Positions 8,695 through 17,352 of a stretch of DNA of 64,000 bases are shown here, piece by piece. Source of the DNA: Martinezella calliandrae (lineage in GTDB: Bacteria > Pseudomonadota > Alphaproteobacteria > Rhizobiales > Rhizobiaceae); assembly GCF_030272695.1 (NCBI RefSeq), contig NZ_JARFYN010000007.1, forward strand, positions 62,001 to 126,000, written 5' to 3'. The notes under the pieces are model-generated. The model was not told where the DNA came from, ran no database searches, and saw only the letters and a program-made list of their open reading frames with translations. The position numbers and the translations under genes are program-made. Each line of letters opens with the position of its first letter. Positions within the stretch are counted from its first letter, which is position 1.

Positions 8695-8715
8695 ATGTGC
8701 TATTTAAGTAGCACA
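8695..8715 (+). promoter_or_regulatory. Likely MazE operator
   Basis: TGTGCTA and TAGCACA form a 7-bp inverted repeat separated by TTTAAG, 17 nt ahead of the mazE ATG. AbrB-type antitoxins bind such palindromes overlapping their own promoter. Inference from position and symmetry only. Confidence 0.5.
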
Positions 8716-8731
8716 AACTGGAGTTCATCAG

Positions 8732-8995
8732 ATGAGCATCACAGCAAAGATTCGCCGTCAGGGCGGCGCGACCGTATTCAGCATTCCTCCAGCGCTTTTG
8801 AAGATGCTCGGCGTCGAAGTCGGCACAGAGTTGACCTTGGTTGTCAATAATGGGTCTCTTGTGGCGACCCCGAAGAAGGGGAAGAAAAGATACACTCTTG
8901 CTGAGCTGCTCGAAGGAGCAGATGAAATGGCCGCGCTCAATAAAGAAGCGGCCTCCTGGAATGTTAGCCCGCCCGTCGGTAACGAAGTGTTCTGA
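8732..8995 (+). CDS. mazE: MazE/AbrB-type antitoxin
   Basis: An 87-residue antitoxin. The N-terminal half is a SpoVT/AbrB swapped-hairpin DNA-binding domain (AKIRRQGGATVFSIPPALLKMLGVEVG), and the polar C-terminal half would wrap around and block the toxin. The stop codon overlaps the toxin start by one base (TGATG), the usual antitoxin-toxin arrangement. The complex normally represses its own promoter; the AT-rich TGTGCTATTTAAGTAGCACAA at 8695-8715 contains an inverted repeat (TGTGCTATT/AGTAGCACA) just upstream, a likely operator. Confidence 0.9.
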   Translation: MSITAKIRRQGGATVFSIPPALLKMLGVEVGTELTLVVNNGSLVATPKKGKKRYTLAELLEGADEMAALNKEAASWNVSPPVGNEVF

Positions 8996-9354
8996 TGGTC
9001 CGGAGCAACGTTCCAAAGCGTGGCGACGTCTTTCTCGTCGACCTTAATCCCGTTGTAGGCAATGAAATGAGGGATGATCATCGCTGTGTCGTGATCACCC
9101 CTCGTGAAATCAATCTTGTCGGTATGTGCCTTACAGTTCCCATTGCGACAGGCGGTGCGTTCACCCGCAAAGCCGGTCTTGCCGTCAATATCTCAGGTCA
9201 CAAAACGACCGGTGTGGCTCTCTGCAATCAGGTGAGAGCGCTCGACATCGTGGAGCGGGTGAAGCAAAAGACTGCCAAACATGTCGACACGCTGGACGCC
9301 TCCACCACCGACGAAATTGTCGCTAGAGTGGTCAGCATGATCGACCCTGCTTAG
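8995..9354 (+). CDS. mazF: MazF/PemK-type endoribonuclease toxin
   Basis: A 119-residue toxin of the MazF/PemK fold that cuts mRNA at short sequences and stops translation. Typical elements are present: KRGDVFLVDLNPVVGNEM near the start, RCVVITPREIN, LTVPIATGG in the core, and VRALDIVERV near the end. The length is normal and the reading frame intact, so the pair should be functional. It is coupled to mazE by a one-base overlap. The pair is bracketed by short repeats (8621-8654 and 9438-9468), suggesting it was inserted or rearranged here. Confidence 0.92.
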   Translation: MVRSNVPKRGDVFLVDLNPVVGNEMRDDHRCVVITPREINLVGMCLTVPIATGGAFTRKAGLAVNISGHKTTGVALCNQVRALDIVERVKQKTAKHVDTLDASTTDEIVARVVSMIDPA

Positions 9355-9406
9355 TCGACCAACACACGTCGCTGGGAACCATCACCATATAATTGCCTAT
9401 CCCACC

Positions 9407-10195
9407 TCAAGGTGCCATGAGCCTGTAATTAGGTTTGTGGCAACTGCTCCATAATGCCGCATAATCACGCACGGCGTCACCGAAAGCGGCAAACAGTTTG
9501 CGCGACGGGGAATCCGTTTCGGCCCAATATTCCGGGTGCCATTGCACGCCGACCGCGAAGGCCTTGGCGTCGATAACGGAGACGGCTTCGATCGTACCGT
9601 CTTCCGCGACGGCCTCCACTTGCAGCCGTGGCGCCGTATCGGCGATCGCCTGACGGTGCAGCGAATTTACCTGCACTTCGCCGGGGCCGACGATGCCGGC
9701 GAGGCAGGAGCCATCTTTGACGAACACGCTTTGGCGGATCGAATACATTGTGTCGCGATCGACATTCTGCGGCTTGCGGTGATCCCAGATGCCCGGCTGT
9801 TCCTGGATTTCGCTCGCGAGCGTGCCGCCGAGAGCGACGTTCAGCTCCTGAATGCCGCGACAGATGGCGAGCATCGGGATGGCACGATCAATGGCGCGCC
9901 GAATGAGGGGCAGTGACGTGGCGTCTCGTGCCAGATCGAAGGGGCCGTCACTCTCGCGCGCTACCTGGCCGTAGAGCGAGGGGTGCACATTGCTGGCGGA
10001 GCCGGACACGAGCAGACCATCGACCCGGTCGAGAATGGCGTCGATATCGTTGCCGTCTTCCATCGCCGGGACGATCAGCACCATCAGGTCGGCCGCATTG
10101 ACGGCCGCGCGGATATATTGGTTTTGCACCGCATGCCAGGTCACGCCGTCAAATTCGCGGATATCGGCAGGAACGGCGACGATCGGTCTCGACAT
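9407..10195 (-). CDS. Class I glutamine amidotransferase-like (gamma-glutamyl-GABA hydrolase family)
   Basis: A 262-residue peptidase C26 family protein like PuuD, which frees GABA or a related amine from its gamma-glutamyl conjugate. The nucleophile elbow is AICRGIQELNVALGG with Cys at about 115, and the His-Glu pair appears in GVQWHPEYWAE near 220. An early SGSASNVHPSLYG block also fits the family. No other puu genes are in the window, so the conjugate is uncertain. The last 20 codons carry one of the repeats flanking mazEF, so the C-terminal tail (ALWSSCHKPNYRLMAP) may not be ancestral. Confidence 0.88.
   Translation of the reverse strand: MSRPIVAVPADIREFDGVTWHAVQNQYIRAAVNAADLMVLIVPAMEDGNDIDAILDRVDGLLVSGSASNVHPSLYGQVARESDGPFDLARDATSLPLIRRAIDRAIPMLAICRGIQELNVALGGTLASEIQEQPGIWDHRKPQNVDRDTMYSIRQSVFVKDGSCLAGIVGPGEVQVNSLHRQAIADTAPRLQVEAVAEDGTIEAVSVIDAKAFAVGVQWHPEYWAETDSPSRKLFAAFGDAVRDYAALWSSCHKPNYRLMAP
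9438..9468. repeat. Right repeat flanking mazEF
   Basis: Contains TGGCAACTGCTCCATA at 9438-9453 (inverted copy of 8639-8654) and GCCGCATAATCAC at 9456-9468 (direct copy of 8621-8633). It lies inside the 3' end of the PuuD-like gene and encodes part of its last 25 residues, so the left copy may be a piece of that gene end moved or duplicated with mazEF. Confidence 0.75.
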
Positions 10196-10377
10196 ATGAG
10201 GCTCCGGAGAATTGCGAAACTATCGGGTTCAGTTGAGACCCCACAATGAATATGGTGTCAATGCAAACGCAACCCACCCTCAAATAAATCTACGCGAAGA
10301 GCCGCTCTTCGGCAACGCGGAATGGTTGCGGCAAGGCTTTGTTTCCGGTCGTCGTGACGATGTACAGGAATCGCCAT

Positions 10378-10391
10378 AATACGGTGCAAAA
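10378..10391 (+). promoter_or_regulatory. 14-bp motif shared with the next gene's upstream region
   Basis: AATACGGTGCAAAA occurs here, about 100 nt before the TRAP binding-protein ATG, and again at 11693-11706 before the GGDEF/EAL gene. A shared operator is possible, but a 14-mer repeat can arise by chance in a window this size. Confidence 0.25.
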
Positions 10392-10401
10392 GCAATCTTG
10401 A

Positions 10402-11598
<1,197 letters not shown>

Positions 11599-11829
11599 TC
11601 GGTGCTACGTTGATCTTCGCCATTTTTCTATTTTAGCAAGTTATTATTGATGAAATATAGTCTGAGTAGAGTCTCCTTTGGCCGATTGCACGAATACGGT
11701 GCAAAATATCACTCAAAATCGGCGTAAGTTACCGACATGATTAGAAAATCTGTCCAGATACCTCTTATTTGGGCAATCAAATTTTAAAAAGTTTCAATTA
11801 GTGTGTCCGCCGCACCAGGGGAACTCTGA
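11599..11829 (+). promoter_or_regulatory. AT-rich upstream region of the GGDEF/EAL gene
   Basis: The 231-base gap is AT-rich (runs such as TATTTTAGCAAGTTATTATTG near 11630-11650). It holds a second copy of AATACGGTGCAAAA at 11693-11706, inside the inverted repeat TTGCAC/GTGCAA at 11687-11704. No confident -35/-10 pair was found. Confidence 0.3.
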
Positions 11830-14133
11830 ATGAAGCCTCAAAGCCCGGACACCGTGCCGACGGATGTTTATCTGTCGTTCGTCAGTTCGCTTTTCGGAAA
11901 CCGTAAAACGCTGTTTACGGGTGTGTTCGTTCACATCTTGAGCTATGTCATTGTTTTTCTGAGCACAGGCGCCGTCATCTATCTCGGTCTCTGTCTGGCC
12001 TTCGCCGCCGTTTTCGCCTTCCGCATGTATTCGTTCCGCCAGTTCGACGCTGCCGATAAGCACGCCTTTTCGCGCGCCGACATAGCGCGTTGGGAAACGC
12101 GTTATGTGCTGGGCGCCGCAGGCACGGCCGGCATTCTCGGTATCGGCAGCGGCTATGCGATCCTGATCGTCCAGGACCCGCTGGCCGAATTCATCTGTAT
12201 CGCCGTGACGATGGCATCGATGGTATCGATCGTCGGCCGCAATTATGGTTCGCAGAAGGCGATCGATCTGCAGACCATGGCTTGCTGCCTGCCGATCATT
12301 ATCGCCTGCCTGATGTCGGAACAGCTCTATAAGGCCATCGTCTCGATCATGCTCGTGCCCTTCGGCCTGACGACCCGCTCGATGGCCAATGGCGTGCGCG
12401 AGTTTCTTTATAAGAATGTCATCGCTTCGCGGGAGATATCGTTGATTGCCGACCGGTTCGACACGGCACTCAACAATATGACGCACGGCCTGTTCATGCT
12501 GGACGCCGACAACCGCATCATGGTGGTCAACCGCAAGGCCTGCGAGCTTTTGAACTTGGCGCATCAGGAACAGCTCAGGGATTGCGAGTTCGATGTCGTG
12601 TTGCGCTATGGCGCACGCCACGCCTTCATCGATGGCTCGCTGCCCGGCCTGATCCAGCGACAAATGGCGCAGCTCGTCAGCGGCTCGCTGTCGCGCACGC
12701 TGATTCAGTTCAATGAAGACTTGTTCCTGGAGTTTTCGGCAAGCCGGCGCGCCGATGGCGTCGTCATTCTGATTTTCGAAGATGTGACGCCGCGCATCCG
12801 CGCCGAGCGCAAGATCCTGCACATGGTGCGCTTCGATCCGCTGACGGGATTGCCGAACCGCGAATATTTCGTCGAGATGATAAAGGAAAAGCTCGCGGCC
12901 CGCGCAGAGGAGGGCCAGATCGGCATTCTGGTTCTCAACGTCGACGACTTCAAGCACGTCAATGACACCAAGGGGCATGTGATTGGTGATCGCCTACTGG
13001 TCGCCATAGCTGCCCGATTGCAGGAGAAGGCGGGAAATATGGCGCTTTGCGCGCGTCTCGTCGGGGACCAGTTTGTGTTGTTTTTCCCCAATGAGAACGC
13101 CGAGCCCGATTTGAACAGCCGTGTTCGCGCGCTGCACGCCGCCATGGCTGGCCTGTACGACGTGGACAGCAATAGTTTTCGCGTCGCCTTCAGCGGCGGT
13201 TATGTAACCATGTCGAGCCGCGAGTTCCGTCCGGAGGAGTGGCAGATCAAGGCCGACCTCGCGCTGTTCGAAACCAAGTCGAAGATGAAGGGGGGATGCT
13301 CCGCCTTCGAGCAGGAAATGGATGCCCGTTACGTCGAGCGGCAGAAACTGAAAGAGGATCTGCGCGATGCAATCGAGGCCGGCAAGCTGCATGCCGTCTA
13401 TCAACCGATGTTCACGCCGGATGGTTGTCGCATCGATTGCTGCGAAGCTCTATCGCGTTGGGTGCATCCGGAAAAGGGCTCGATTCCGCCCAATATCTTC
13501 ATTCAGATCGCCGAAGAGATGGGCATAGTCACCGGGATCACCCGTTTCGTGCTCAATCAGGCCTGCCGCGACTGTGCCACCTGGCCGGAGCCGATCTCGG
13601 TCTCGGTCAATCTCTCGGCACAAGATCTGCGCAGCAACGATATCGTCGCCACGGTCATGGAAGCGCTCGATGCATCGGGACTGGATCCATCGCGGCTGCA
13701 TCTGGAAGTCACCGAAAGCTGCTTGATGGATGAAATAGCGACCGTGCGATCCATCCTCGCCGACCTGCGTGCCAAGGGCATCACTATCGCCATAGATGAT
13801 TTCGGGACCGGCTTTTCCAGCCTCAGCTATCTCGATTCGTTGCCTGTGGACATCGTCAAGATCGACCGCTCCTTCGTACGCGATATCACCAACGATAGCC
13901 GCCGTTTCAAACTCTTGTGCGGCATTGTGGATCTATCTAGGGCTCTTAGCCTCGAAATCGTCATCGAAGGAGTGGAGACCTCGGAGCAGCTGGCGCTCAT
14001 CAGTGAATTTGATTTGGCCGATATCATCCAGGGCTACGTGTTTTCAGTTCCAGTGTCGCACGAGAATGTTGTCGAGATGGTGGACAATCTCAGCCGCAAT
14101 CAACGGGCCATACGGCAGGATAATGTTGCCTGA
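11830..14133 (+). CDS. Membrane PAS-GGDEF-EAL protein, probable c-di-GMP phosphodiesterase
   Basis: A 767-residue protein. Residues about 25-190 hold five or six membrane segments, then a PAS-like domain (about 215-330), a GGDEF domain (about 335-495) and an EAL domain (about 510-755). The GGDEF signature is degenerate, VGDQF at 411-415, so cyclase activity is probably lost, although it may still bind GTP. The EAL domain keeps its key residues: E539-A540-L541, Asn in SVNLSAQDL, Glu in EVTESCLM, DDFGTGFSSL, Lys in DIVKIDRSF and Glu in IEGVET. The most likely net activity is c-di-GMP breakdown, lowering biofilm or raising motility. Confidence 0.9.
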   Translation: MKPQSPDTVPTDVYLSFVSSLFGNRKTLFTGVFVHILSYVIVFLSTGAVIYLGLCLAFAAVFAFRMYSFRQFDAADKHAFSRADIARWETRYVLGAAGTAGILGIGSGYAILIVQDPLAEFICIAVTMASMVSIVGRNYGSQKAIDLQTMACCLPIIIACLMSEQLYKAIVSIMLVPFGLTTRSMANGVREFLYKNVIASREISLIADRFDTALNNMTHGLFMLDADNRIMVVNRKACELLNLAHQEQLRDCEFDVVLRYGARHAFIDGSLPGLIQRQMAQLVSGSLSRTLIQFNEDLFLEFSASRRADGVVILIFEDVTPRIRAERKILHMVRFDPLTGLPNREYFVEMIKEKLAARAEEGQIGILVLNVDDFKHVNDTKGHVIGDRLLVAIAARLQEKAGNMALCARLVGDQFVLFFPNENAEPDLNSRVRALHAAMAGLYDVDSNSFRVAFSGGYVTMSSREFRPEEWQIKADLALFETKSKMKGGCSAFEQEMDARYVERQKLKEDLRDAIEAGKLHAVYQPMFTPDGCRIDCCEALSRWVHPEKGSIPPNIFIQIAEEMGIVTGITRFVLNQACRDCATWPEPISVSVNLSAQDLRSNDIVATVMEALDASGLDPSRLHLEVTESCLMDEIATVRSILADLRAKGITIAIDDFGTGFSSLSYLDSLPVDIVKIDRSFVRDITNDSRRFKLLCGIVDLSRALSLEIVIEGVETSEQLALISEFDLADIIQGYVFSVPVSHENVVEMVDNLSRNQRAIRQDNVA

Positions 14134-14514
14134 ACTCTCGCTTCGCCGCTGACGCTCGCGAATTTGCGAGAAGAAGATGGTCAGCCGTCGGCGGTCTGCG
14201 GGTTTGCGCCGAACGTTTGCCTGCCGAACTCAAGCTGTCCAACTAAAACTCGCCAACCTCTGGTGGGGCAGACATCTACACCCTCAACATCTTGCGCCTG
14301 CCGTAACGTCAAGTCTACGCGAGTACAGGGCGGCGAAGATCTGCTTTCTACATAATAATCATTGATAAGTATCAGTGAATATTCGAATCTATACCGGTAT
14401 TCGTAGTCAAAAAATTAACCTTAACGAAAAAATAATTAATAAAATTTAAAACGAATATTGATCAATTTTTCGGTTAATACCAATAATGGGCCGTTACCAT
14501 TGTGGAATACGGCC
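14134..14514. other. AT-rich intergenic region, probable promoter of the FeeM-like gene
   Basis: No gene is seen in these 381 bases. The first third is ordinary GC-rich DNA with a small CTCGC/GCGAG hairpin at 14153-14168 that could end the upstream transcript. From about 14345 on it is among the most AT-rich DNA in the window (poly-A and poly-T runs around 14407-14450). The stretch CGAAT...ATTCG at 14384-14403 is a short inverted repeat. Such a strong AT island suggests a promoter bound by nucleoid or MucR-type regulators. Confidence 0.4.
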
Positions 14515-15267
14515 ATGACTTATATGAGTACTTTAAAAAATAGCTTCGCTGGGAAGCTTATGGAGGTGCTCGATCATGTCGAATATCGTCGGATCGAGAG
14601 CAGCGAGGACATGGAGGATGTCGCCCGCCTGCGCTACAAGGCTTACAAGGCGCATTCGGTTTTGCCGGTTGCAGCCAAGACCATGATCGACGCCATCGAT
14701 TTCGACGAACAGGCCTATATTTTCGGCGTCTATTATTACGAAGAGCTGGTGAGTACGGTGCGTGTGCACCACGTCACGCCGGATCATCGCGTTTGCCAAT
14801 CCACGGGAATTTTCCCCGATGAGATTCATGCCTTTCTCGACGCCGGTATGACGCTGATAGATCCGGCCCGCTTTGCGATCGATCCCGATTTCGAGCTTGA
14901 AATGCCGGCGCTGCCTTACTTAACGCTGAGGCCGGCGATCGTCGGGGCTATCTATTTCGATGCCGACCGGGTGATGCAGCATATCCGTCCGGCCCATGCT
15001 GCTTTCTACAAGCGTGTCTTCTACGCCGATACTATCGTGCCGCCACGGATGACGGAGACCTATGGTTTCGAACTGACATTGCTTGCTTCACGGTCGAAGG
15101 AGATTCGCGGCAAGTTGATGCAGCGATATCCCTTCTTCGATTCGGAACCCTATGAGCGCCGAATGATGTTCTCGCGCGATGTTGACGGTACACTGCCGCT
15201 GACCATCCTGCCGACGGCACGATTGGCTGCGGGCGGGCGCAGCGCCATAGAAGAGCAATTTGGCTAA
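14515..15267 (+). CDS. FeeM-like N-acyl amino acid synthase domain protein
   Basis: A 250-residue protein with a GNAT-related fold of the FeeM type (acyl-ACP to amino acid transferase, distantly related to LuxI-type autoinducer synthases). Conserved-looking parts are YRRIESSEDMEDVARLRYKAY near the start, STVRVHHVTPDH, and LIDPARFAIDPDFELEMPALPYLTLRP in the centre. Such enzymes make N-acyl amino acids used as signals or surfactants; the product here is unknown. The start is uncertain: the frame is open back to TTG 14458, and ATG 14515 or 14524 are the first normal starts, none with a strong ribosome-binding site. Not LuxI: the usual LuxI sequence blocks are absent. Confidence 0.75.
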   Translation: MTYMSTLKNSFAGKLMEVLDHVEYRRIESSEDMEDVARLRYKAYKAHSVLPVAAKTMIDAIDFDEQAYIFGVYYYEELVSTVRVHHVTPDHRVCQSTGIFPDEIHAFLDAGMTLIDPARFAIDPDFELEMPALPYLTLRPAIVGAIYFDADRVMQHIRPAHAAFYKRVFYADTIVPPRMTETYGFELTLLASRSKEIRGKLMQRYPFFDSEPYERRMMFSRDVDGTLPLTILPTARLAAGGRSAIEEQFG

Positions 15268-15343
15268 GCTTTCCCAAGCCTGTGCGGCGTTGTCGTGCAT
15301 TGCATTTTTCGTCGCTTTGTGTAAGGCCTCGGTAGAGGAAATT

Positions 15344-15378
15344 TAGCTGCGGTGTCTCGTTGAGATCGACCGCAGCTA
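15344..15378. other. 10-bp hairpin element before the aa3 oxidase subunit gene
   Basis: TAGCTGCGGT and ACCGCAGCTA form a perfect 10-bp stem, and the 15-nt loop itself holds TCTC/GAGA. No T-run follows on either strand, so it is not a standard terminator. It may be a leader structure for the gene at 15449 or the end of the gene finishing at 15267. Confidence 0.45.
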
Positions 15379-15448
15379 CAGAGGCTAAACTCCAGCCGAC
15401 AGGCGATTGCAAGGCCGGCCGAGGAGTGGATTGAGGGGAGATTTGTGA

Positions 15449-15673
15449 ATGGCGGAACATCATACCGGACCGATCGAAACCGGTGCTTCCATGGATTACA
15501 AGGAGCATGAGAAGACCTATAACCTGTTTCTGCGGGCAGCCAAACTCGGGACTACTATTGTTGCCGCCTTGCTGCTTGGCATGACTGCCGGCTTTTTCGG
15601 CCACGCCGGTTTCCTCGGCGGGTTCTTGATTTTCATCATCCTTGCCGTTGTCGGCTCTTATTTGACGCTCTGA
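15449..15673 (+). CDS. aa3-type cytochrome c oxidase subunit IV
   Basis: A 74-residue small inner-membrane subunit of the bacterial aa3 cytochrome c oxidase (PF07835). A short soluble N-terminus contains MDYKEHEKTYNLFLRAAKLG, the family signature, followed by two membrane segments (about 36-53 and 56-73). Subunit IV contacts the core but is not catalytic. It lies 109 nt ahead of pntAA on the same strand, with no clear terminator between, and the core oxidase genes are not in this window. ATG 15449 gives the normal length; GGGGAG occurs 13-18 nt upstream. Confidence 0.92.
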   Translation: MAEHHTGPIETGASMDYKEHEKTYNLFLRAAKLGTTIVAALLLGMTAGFFGHAGFLGGFLIFIILAVVGSYLTL

Positions 15674-15782
15674 TCGTCGCAGGGCCGTCCGGCCCGCGCT
15701 TTCCCTGGAATCTTGGCCTGATTCTGTAGGCTATTGCGCTCCTTTATCCAGCAGCGCAGTCGTTTGACGCGAGGTGGTGCCG

Positions 15783-16946
15783 TTGGGCAATCTTGTTTTC
15801 GTTGCCAAGGAGACTGTGGCGGATGAGACGCGCGTCGCAGCGTCCGTCGAAACGGTGAAGAAGATGAAAGGCCTTGGCTTTGACATTGTTGTTGAAGCCG
15901 GCGCCGGCGCTCCGTCGCGCATTCGAGATGGCGAATACGAAGCCAGCGGCGCGCGGATTGGCTCGGTTCAGGATGCCGCTCAGGCCGATGTCATCCTGAA
16001 AGTCCGCCGGCCGACCGCTGACGAGATAGCGGGCTATAAGAGCGGCGCGATCGTCATCGCCATCATGGATCCCTATGGAAACGAAGCCGCGCTTGTCAAC
16101 ATGGCACGGGCGGGACTGACGAGCTTCGCTATGGAGCTGATGCCGCGCATCACCCGTGCACAGTCGATGGACGTGTTGTCTTCGCAGGCCAATCTTGCCG
16201 GCTACCAGGCCGTCATCGAGGCGGCCGCGGTTTATGACCGGGCATTGCCGATGATGATGACTGCAGCCGGTACGGTGCCGGCGGCGAAAGTCTTCATCAT
16301 GGGTGCCGGCGTCGCCGGTCTGCAGGCGATTGCAACGGCAAGACGGCTCGGCGCGCAGGTGTCGGCAACGGACGTTCGCCCCGCCGCCAAGGAGCAGGTC
16401 GCCTCGCTTGGCGCTAAATTCGTTGCTGTCGAGGATGAGGAGTTCAAGGCGGCGGAAACGGCTGGCGGCTATGCCAAGGAGATGTCCAAAAACTATCAGG
16501 CCAAGCAAGCCGCCCTGGTTGCCGAACATATATCCAAGCAAGATATCGTCATTACGACTGCTTTGATTCCTGGCCGCCCGGCACCACGGCTTGTCAGCCG
16601 CGAGATGCTGAAGGCTATGCGCTCTGGCGCAGTTGCCGTCGACCTTGCCGTTGAACGCGGGGGCAATATCGAGGGTGTGCAATTCGGGACCGTGGCCCAT
16701 GTCGAGGGTGTCAAGGTGGTCGGATATCCCAATATGGCCGGGCGCATCCCGGCGAGTGCGTCTGCGCTCTATGCCAAGAACCTCGTCACTTTCCTGGAAA
16801 CGATGGTCGACAAGGATACAAGAAGCCTCGGACTCAACCGTGCCGACGAACTGATCAAAGCGACGATGCTGACCGATGGCGGCGAAGTGGTGCATCCGAA
16901 TTTCGTGGACCCGGATCAGCCGACGGTTAAAAAGGGGGATCTATAG
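15783..16946 (+). CDS. pntAA: Proton-translocating NAD(P) transhydrogenase subunit alpha part 1 (NAD-binding domain I)
   Basis: Soluble NAD(H)-binding component of the membrane transhydrogenase, which uses the proton gradient to make NADPH from NADH. At 387 residues it carries only domain I, as expected for the split PntAA form. Visible features are the alanine dehydrogenase-like N-terminal half, the RxQSMDVLSSQ loop, and the Rossmann loop FIMGAGVAGLQAIATARRLG. TTG 15783 is preferred as start because GAGGTGG lies 5 nt upstream; GTG 15774 and 15777 are in frame but too close to that site. It is followed directly by pntAB with no gap. Confidence 0.95.
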   Translation: MGNLVFVAKETVADETRVAASVETVKKMKGLGFDIVVEAGAGAPSRIRDGEYEASGARIGSVQDAAQADVILKVRRPTADEIAGYKSGAIVIAIMDPYGNEAALVNMARAGLTSFAMELMPRITRAQSMDVLSSQANLAGYQAVIEAAAVYDRALPMMMTAAGTVPAAKVFIMGAGVAGLQAIATARRLGAQVSATDVRPAAKEQVASLGAKFVAVEDEEFKAAETAGGYAKEMSKNYQAKQAALVAEHISKQDIVITTALIPGRPAPRLVSREMLKAMRSGAVAVDLAVERGGNIEGVQFGTVAHVEGVKVVGYPNMAGRIPASASALYAKNLVTFLETMVDKDTRSLGLNRADELIKATMLTDGGEVVHPNFVDPDQPTVKKGDL

Positions 16947-17345
16947 ATGGCGAGCCAAGCAATGGACCAGGCGCTGCAGCAACTGGACGACGCCGTCAAC
17001 GCCGTGATGACTGCCGCCGCCCAGGCGCCGGAATCCGTCAGCGCAGTCTCGGGCGGCGCGATCGATCCTTTCGTCTTCCAACTGGCGATCTTCGTATTGG
17101 CGATCTTCGTCGGCTATTACGTCGTCTGGTCGGTGACGCCAGCCTTGCACACGCCGCTGATGGCTGTGACGAATGCGATTTCCTCGGTCATCGTCGTGGG
17201 CGCGCTCCTGGCGGTCGGCATTTCCGCCAGCGGGCTTGCCACCGGTTTTGGCTTCGTGGCGCTGGTGCTCGTCTCGGTCAATATTTTCGGCGGCTTCCTC
17301 GTCACCCAGCGAATGCTGGCGATGTACAAGAAGAAAGACAAGTGA
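16947..17345 (+). CDS. pntAB: NAD(P) transhydrogenase subunit alpha part 2 (membrane part)
   Basis: A 132-residue membrane component of the split alpha subunit. After a soluble N-terminus with an amphipathic helix, three or four membrane segments lie between about 48 and 125 (FQLAIFVLAIFVGYYVVWSV; ISSVIVVGALLAVGI; GFVALVLVSVNIFGGFLV). With the PntB membrane segments it forms the proton channel (domain II). The start codon immediately follows the pntAA stop (TAGATG), so the two are co-translated. The short C-terminus ends in lysines on the cytoplasmic side. Confidence 0.95.
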   Translation: MASQAMDQALQQLDDAVNAVMTAAAQAPESVSAVSGGAIDPFVFQLAIFVLAIFVGYYVVWSVTPALHTPLMAVTNAISSVIVVGALLAVGISASGLATGFGFVALVLVSVNIFGGFLVTQRMLAMYKKKDK

Positions 17346-17352
17346 GGGCGGC

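Noticed and set aside
14384..14403. lux-box-like palindrome before the FeeM-like gene
   Set aside because: CGAAT/ATTCG arms are only five bases, and no LuxR-type gene is nearby; chance is sufficient.
14458..14514. TTG 14458 as start of the FeeM-like gene
   Set aside because: It would add 19 residues with no family likeness and lies in the AT-rich promoter stretch; ATG 14515 is more likely, though not proven.
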